Source of the DNA: Motilibacter aurantiacus
GTDB lineage: Bacteria > Actinomycetota > Actinomycetes > Motilibacterales > Motilibacteraceae
Direction: 5' to 3'
DNA length: 64,000 nt
Assembly: GCF_011250645.1 (NCBI RefSeq)
Contig: NZ_JAANNO010000016.1
Span: 1-64,000, forward strand
In this document: one piece after another, positions 58,030-64,000 of the stretch
Position numbering within the stretch: position 1 is the first letter of the stretch
How the letters are laid out: each line of letters starts with the position of its first letter
The notes under the pieces: generated by a model
Seen by the model: the letters and a program-made list of their open reading frames with translations, nothing else
What the model was told of the DNA's origin: nothing
Databases searched by the model: none
Translations under genes and position numbers: made by a program

Positions 58030-58920
58030 GGCGCACAGCGCGGCCGCGCCCCTCCAGCTGCTCCAGCACCAGTCGCGCGACCTCGCCGGGCGCCTCCCGG
58101 TGCGGCAAGTGGCCGACCGTCGAGGACCACCCGCCGGTAGCCGACGAAGTGCTCCTCCAACCGGACCGAGGACTCCGGCGGGTCGCATGCGTCCGCCGCG
58201 CCCTGGACCATCGACGTCGGGGCCGTGAGGCGCCCGACCGCGCCGACCCGCCGGCGCAGCCCGTCGTAGCGGAGGTCGCGTGGCTCGTCCGCCAGGAACC
58301 GGGTCCGGTAGGCGTTGAGCGTCACGTCCCCCCAGTCCGGGCCCTCGAAGGCACTCGACGTGGCGTCGAACTCCGCCTCGTCCCACCAGCCCGGCGGGCT
58401 CCACGTGAGCCACTGCTCGCGGGCGGAGCCGACCCGGTCGGCGCGGACGCCGCCACACCGGCGTCCACGTACAACAGCCACTGGTACCAGAACGGCCGCG
58501 CCAGCTCGAACGGCGGCATCGAACCGGCCTCCCGGCTGGTACGCCAGGGCCAGCGCGACGACCGCGCTCACCCCGCCGGGAGCGACGGCTGCCAGCTGGT
58601 ACGCCGCACGAGCGCCCCCGTCGTGTCCCCACGACCGCGAACCGGTCCACGCCGAGCCCGTCGACGAGGTCGAGCGCGTCCTGCACGGGGGCGGCCGCGG
58701 TACCGTCGCGCACGGTCGTCGCGGACCTGAAGCGGGTGCCGCCGACGCCGCGCAGCCCGGGGACCAGGGCGCGGTAGCCGGCGGCCGTGAGCTCTCGCAC
58801 CAGCGGGCCCCAGCCGCGCGCCGCGTCGGGCCAGCCGTGCAGCAGCAGGACGACGGGGGCCCGCGGGCGGCCCGAGTCGGCGTACGACACGGACAGGAGA
58901 TCTGTCGCGAGGACGGGCAC
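58019..58920 (-). pseudogene. Frameshifted alpha/beta hydrolase
   Basis: A recognisable epoxide-hydrolase-like alpha/beta hydrolase is split over three frames. Segment 1 (58920 to about 58630) gives VPVLATDLLSVSYADSG, LLLHGWPDAARGWGPLV and DRFAVVG. Segment 2 (about 58630-58519) gives GHDGGARAAYQLAAVAPGG and YQPGGRFD. Segment 3 (about 58519-58455) gives MPPFELARPFWYQWLLYVDAG. Segment 4 (about 58455-58117) returns to the second frame with REQWLTWSPPGWWDEAEFD and NAYRTRFLADEP. Segment 5 (about 58117 to the TGA at 58021-58019) gives GHLPHREAPGEVARLVLEQL. Four frame changes within about 520 bp mean it is broken unless the sequence is wrong here. Confidence 0.85.
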
Positions 58921-58998
58921 GCGGTCACGCTGCCAGCGCGCCGAGCGAACAACCGCTCGGCAGGGCGTGGCGCGTCCGGTAGTCACGGCGCCGGGCCG

Positions 58999-59844
58999 TC
59001 AGCCCTCCGCCAACCCCCGGACGGCCGACAGCACCGCGTCCCACGCCGGCGACTCCGGGTCGACGAGCCCGAAGTGCTCGACGCCAGGCAGCACGGTCAG
59101 TCGCGCGTCACCCGCATCGGCGCCCACCGCCCGCGCGTACGCCCGGGAGAGCCCCACCGGGACCTGGACGTCCTCGGCGCCGTGGATCAGCACGACCGGC
59201 ACCGCGGGCGGGGTGAGGCTCGAGGGGTCGGCCGCCGCATAGCGCTCCGGCTCCTCGACCGGCTCCCCGCCGAGCAGCGCCTGCGTCGCGCCGTCGCCGA
59301 GCTGAAGGGCCGCCGCGAGCCGGAGGTCGAGCACCCCGCCGAGGGCGACCACTCCACGGATCGGCGGCGGGCTGTCGGTGAACCAGGGCGAGCCGGCCGG
59401 CAAGCCCGCCCGGGAGGCGTACCACGTGGCGAGGTGCCCGCCCGCGGAGTGGCCGACGAGCACGGTGCGGCGGACGTCGACCACGCCCCCGAGCTCCGCC
59501 GCGACGAGCGCTGGGAGCGCGTCCACGGCCCGGGCTATGTCGTCGAAGGTCCCCGGCCAGCCACCGCCCCGCTGCCCGACGCGGCGGTACTCCGGGGTGG
59601 CGACGGCGAAGCCGTGAGCGGCGAGGGCCTCGGCGAGCGGGCCGGTGCCGGCGGACACGCGGTCGTACTCCGCCCGCCAGAAGCCGCCGTGCAGCAGGAT
59701 CACGAGGGGCGCGCCGCCGGGCGCCGTCGCGCCGCGGGGCGCCCGCAGATCGACGACGCCGTCCTCGCCCGGGGCGTACCGCAGGACGGTGTCCGGCGGC
59801 AGCGCGGCCCGGGTGAGGACGGCGCGCGGGTCGGTCGGGCTCAG
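58999..59844 (-). CDS. Alpha/beta hydrolase with probable CTG start coupled to arc
   Basis: 281 residues of the esterase/lipase or kynurenine-formamidase-like type. The oxyanion motif is HGGFWRAEY (near 52-60), the nucleophile elbow [12 protein letters not shown] with its Ser, and the acid/His pair lies in [11 protein letters not shown] and GVEHFGLV. In frame there is no ATG, GTG or TTG between the arc stop and the first domain residues. A CTG at 59844 overlaps the arc TGA as ctga, copying the usual atga/gtga coupling, and is the best start candidate. A longer reading inside arc is possible but implausible. Confidence 0.8.
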   Translation of the reverse strand: MSPTDPRAVLTRAALPPDTVLRYAPGEDGVVDLRAPRGATAPGGAPLVILLHGGFWRAEYDRVSAGTGPLAEALAAHGFAVATPEYRRVGQRGGGWPGTFDDIARAVDALPALVAAELGGVVDVRRTVLVGHSAGGHLATWYASRAGLPAGSPWFTDSPPPIRGVVALGGVLDLRLAAALQLGDGATQALLGGEPVEEPERYAAADPSSLTPPAVPVVLIHGAEDVQVPVGLSRAYARAVGADAGDARLTVLPGVEHFGLVDPESPAWDAVLSAVRGLAEG

Positions 59845-61613
59845 AGGTACTGACCCGTGTTCGCGACGGTGTCGATCGAGCGCCCGGCCTCCGTGCCCTG
59901 CTTGCCCTGGACGAGCGTGCGGATGTAGACGATCCGCTCGCCCTTCTTCCCGGAGATCCGGGCCCAGTCGTCGGGGTTGGTGGTGTTGGGCAGGTCCTCG
60001 TTCTCCTTGAACTCGTCCACGCATGCGGCGAGCAGGTGCTGGACCCGCAGGCCGCGCTGGCCGAGGTCGAGCAGGTCCTTGATCGCCATCTTCTTCGCGC
60101 GGTCGACGATGTTCTGCAGCATGGCCCCGGAGTTGAAGTCCTTGAAGTACAGGACCTCCTTGTCACCGTTGGCGTAGGTGACCTCCAGGAACCGGTTCTC
60201 CTCCACCTCGGAGTACATCCGCTCCACGACGCGCTGGATCATCCCCTGCACCGTCGCCTCGCGGTTGCCGCCGTGCTCGGCCAGGTCGTCGGCGTGGAGC
60301 GGCAGGTCGGCGGTGATGTACTTGGAGAAGATGTCGCGCGCGGACTCCGCGTCCGGCCGCTCGATCTTGATCTTCACGTCCAGCCGGCCCGGCCGCAGGA
60401 TCGCCGGGTCGATCATGTCCTCGCGGTTCGAGGCCCCGATGACGATGACGTTCTCGAGCCCCTCGACACCGTCGATCTCGCTGAGCATCTGCGGGACGAT
60501 GGTGTTCTCCACGTCGCTGCTGACACCCGAACCACGAGTCCGGAACAGGGAGTCCATCTCGTCGAAGAAGACGATGACGGGCACGCCCTCGCTCGCCTTC
60601 TCGCGGGCGCGCTGGAAGACGAGACGGATGTGCCGCTCGGTCTCGCCGACGTACTTGTTGAGCAGCTCCGGGCCCTTGATGTTCAGGAAGAAGCTCTTGC
60701 CCTGCGGGCGCCCCGTGACCTCGGCGACCTTCTTGGCCAGCGAGTTGGCGACCGCCTTGGCGATGAGCGTCTTGCCGCACCCGGGCGGGCCGTAGAGCAG
60801 GATCCCCTTCGGCGGGCGGAGCTTGTGCTCGGCGAAGAGGTCCGCGTGCAGGTAGGGCAGCTCGACCGCGTCGCGGATCTGCTCGATCTGGCTGCGCAGG
60901 CCGCCGATCGAGGAGTACTCGATGTCCGGGACCTCCTCGAGGACGAGCTCCTCGACCTCGGACTTGGGGACCCGCTCGTACGCGTAGGCGGAGCGAGGCT
61001 CCACGAGCAGGGAGTCGCCCGCCCGCAGGGCGATGTCGCGCAGCGGCTCGGCGAGCCGGACCACGCGCTCCTCGTCGGTGTGGCCGACGACGAGCGCCCG
61101 CTCGCCGTCACCGAGCAGCTCCTTGAGCATCACGATCTCGCCGACGCGCTCGAAGCCGAGAGCGCTCACGACGTTCATCGCCTCGTTGAGCAGGACCTCC
61201 TGCCCACGCTGCAGCGTGGACGCGTCGATCGCCGGGCTCACCGCCACCCGCAGCTTGCGGCCGCCGGTGAACACGTCGACGGTGCCGTCCTCCTGCAGGG
61301 ACAGGAAGACGCCGAAGCCGGCCGGCGGCTGCGCGAGCCGGTCGACCTCCTCCTTGAGCGCCAGGATCTGCTCGCGCGCGTCGCGCAACGTGGAGACCAG
61401 CCGCTCGTTCTGACCGCTGAGCGCCGCCAGGCTCGCCTGCGCCTCGGCCAGCCGCTCCTCGAGAGCGGAGCCGTGCCGGGGCGAGTCCGCCAGCCTGCGT
61501 CGCAACATGACGACCTCCTCCTCGAGCGCGTGCAGACGCGCCCGTGCGTCGTCAGAGCCCGCACCAGCGCTGAATTCTCGGGGCTCACGCCCACCGCCGA
61601 GAGGGTTCGACAC
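59841..61613 (-). CDS. arc: Proteasomal AAA ATPase ARC (Mpa)
   Basis: 590 residues. An N-terminal coiled coil ([19 protein letters not shown] through the LKEEVDRL heptads, residues 20-100) binds Pup; two OB domains follow to about 240. The AAA module has Walker [17 protein letters not shown], Walker [30 protein letters not shown] and arginine fingers. The C-terminal GQYL is the HbYX-like motif that opens the proteasome gate. GTG 61613 is chosen because ggagg lies 8 nt upstream. It unfolds pupylated proteins for PrcAB. Here it is 6.2 kb away from dop. Confidence 0.96.
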   Translation of the reverse strand: MSNPLGGGREPREFSAGAGSDDARARLHALEEEVVMLRRRLADSPRHGSALEERLAEAQASLAALSGQNERLVSTLRDAREQILALKEEVDRLAQPPAGFGVFLSLQEDGTVDVFTGGRKLRVAVSPAIDASTLQRGQEVLLNEAMNVVSALGFERVGEIVMLKELLGDGERALVVGHTDEERVVRLAEPLRDIALRAGDSLLVEPRSAYAYERVPKSEVEELVLEEVPDIEYSSIGGLRSQIEQIRDAVELPYLHADLFAEHKLRPPKGILLYGPPGCGKTLIAKAVANSLAKKVAEVTGRPQGKSFFLNIKGPELLNKYVGETERHIRLVFQRAREKASEGVPVIVFFDEMDSLFRTRGSGVSSDVENTIVPQMLSEIDGVEGLENVIVIGASNREDMIDPAILRPGRLDVKIKIERPDAESARDIFSKYITADLPLHADDLAEHGGNREATVQGMIQRVVERMYSEVEENRFLEVTYANGDKEVLYFKDFNSGAMLQNIVDRAKKMAIKDLLDLGQRGLRVQHLLAACVDEFKENEDLPNTTNPDDWARISGKKGERIVYIRTLVQGKQGTEAGRSIDTVANTGQYL

Positions 61614-61738
61614 GCAAATCACCTCCAAGGCCGCCGGGACTCGGTTCGATCGACCCTACCCTCGCAGGAGGCACCCCGCCTGCGCCGAGCCGTGTCCGAG
61701 TCGTAACGGTGCCGAGGCGGTTCCTTCCCCCGTACGGG

Positions 61739-63831
<2,093 letters not shown>

Positions 63832-63837
63832 CCCCGC

Positions 63838-63891
63838 ATCGTAGGGGGCGGACGGTCGGGGCCGTTCGTCGTCGGTGCCCTGGCCTACCGT
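63838..63891. promoter_or_regulatory. Divergent leaderless promoters
   Basis: TACGAT (minus strand, 63838-63843) is 6 nt before the M50 protease GTG. TACCGT (plus strand, 63886-63891) is 7 nt before GTG 63899 of the RecB-like gene. Both transcripts would start at the initiation codon. Confidence 0.5.
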
Positions 63892-63898
63892 TCGAGGG

Positions 63899-64000
63899 GT
63901 GGCCGTGACCTCGACCCTCATCCCGCCGGCTACCGCTCAGGAGCGGCCCGGACGGGCACGGCTGCGCGGGTCGCTGTCCCCCTCGCGGGCCGCCGACTTC
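63899..64000 (+). CDS. RecB-family nuclease, N-terminal fragment
   Basis: Only the first 34 codons lie in the window. The residues LRGSLSPSRAADF match the beginning of the conserved actinobacterial PD-(D/E)XK (RecB C-terminal-like) nuclease usually encoded opposite the M50/trmI genes, where the sequence continues with a QCP-LxYRF-type motif not visible here. The start could be GTG 63899 (leaderless) or GTG 63905 (gagggg upstream). The gene continues beyond the window. Confidence 0.7.
   Translation, partial: MAVTSTLIPPATAQERPGRARLRGSLSPSRAADF

Noticed and set aside
58019-58920. Programmed ribosomal frameshifting in the hydrolase
   Set aside because: Four shifts in alternating directions, without slippery sites or stimulating structures, do not fit a programmed event.

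Overview
The window reads as a chromosomal segment of a very GC-rich actinobacterium (Actinomycetes). Several things point there: GTG starts are frequent, a complete Pup-proteasome gene set is present (arc, dop, pup, prcB, prcA, pafA, pafBC), and so are rbpA, a paired lnt-ppm1, a ChaB-Rho_N protein and a mycothiol-type isomerase. Several genes appear to be transcribed without leaders, with a TANNNT box 6-7 nt before the start codon. The conserved order aminopeptidase P / 5'-3' exonuclease / helY / tatC / tatA / pafC / pafB / FKBP / DUF3866 / pafA ... arc / trmI / M50 protease / RecB-like nuclease is typical of the phylum. The genus cannot be fixed from the sequence alone.

Layout. 1-4 kb is a sparse, less GC-rich stretch with a degenerate EAL-DICT signalling protein, a DinB/MDMPI-type protein and a lipoprotein. 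4-7 kb is an arsenic island: arsR diverges from arsM-acr3-arsC, with two matching palindromes between them. 6.9-23 kb is mixed accessory and housekeeping DNA: methionine aminopeptidase with a divergent XRE regulator, a Tat-exported phosphoesterase fused to PQQ-like repeats, a chloroperoxidase-like hydrolase, an AraC-VOC-UvrA2 operon, a Tat-exported catalase, a membrane-anchored trypsin-like protease, and an MFS pump overlapping a lycopene-cyclase-like flavoprotein. 23-30 kb holds rbpA behind a sigma-R type promoter, the lipoprotein/mannolipid operon lnt-ppm1-fxsA, and a secreted repeat protein behind a long hairpin-rich leader. 30-35 kb carries an amidohydrolase, a CAP protein, aminopeptidase P, an exonuclease and an OhrR-like regulator. 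35-45 kb is the helY-tatCA-pafCB-FKBP block followed by pafA. 45-64 kb contains the rest of the proteasome locus, interrupted by unrelated genes: GGDEF-EAL, sulfotransferase, terC, pucR, a C5-epimerase-like protein and a broken hydrolase.

How the genes work together. Pup is prepared by Dop, ligated to targets by PafA, recognised and unfolded by ARC and degraded by PrcA/PrcB; PafB/PafC are the WYL-domain regulators normally coded beside them. TatA and TatC lie in the same window as several Tat-type precursors (catalase, phosphoesterase, C5-epimerase-like protein). Lnt and Ppm1 act on lipoproteins and mannosylated envelope molecules. The ars genes give arsenate reduction, arsenite efflux and methylation under ArsR.

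Most noteworthy: an approximately 150-nt run of five perfect hairpins ahead of the secreted FG-GAP-like protein; an alpha/beta-hydrolase pseudogene with four frame changes inside an otherwise intact region; twin ArsR-type palindromes; and a hydrolase gene whose only plausible start is a CTG overlapping the arc stop codon.
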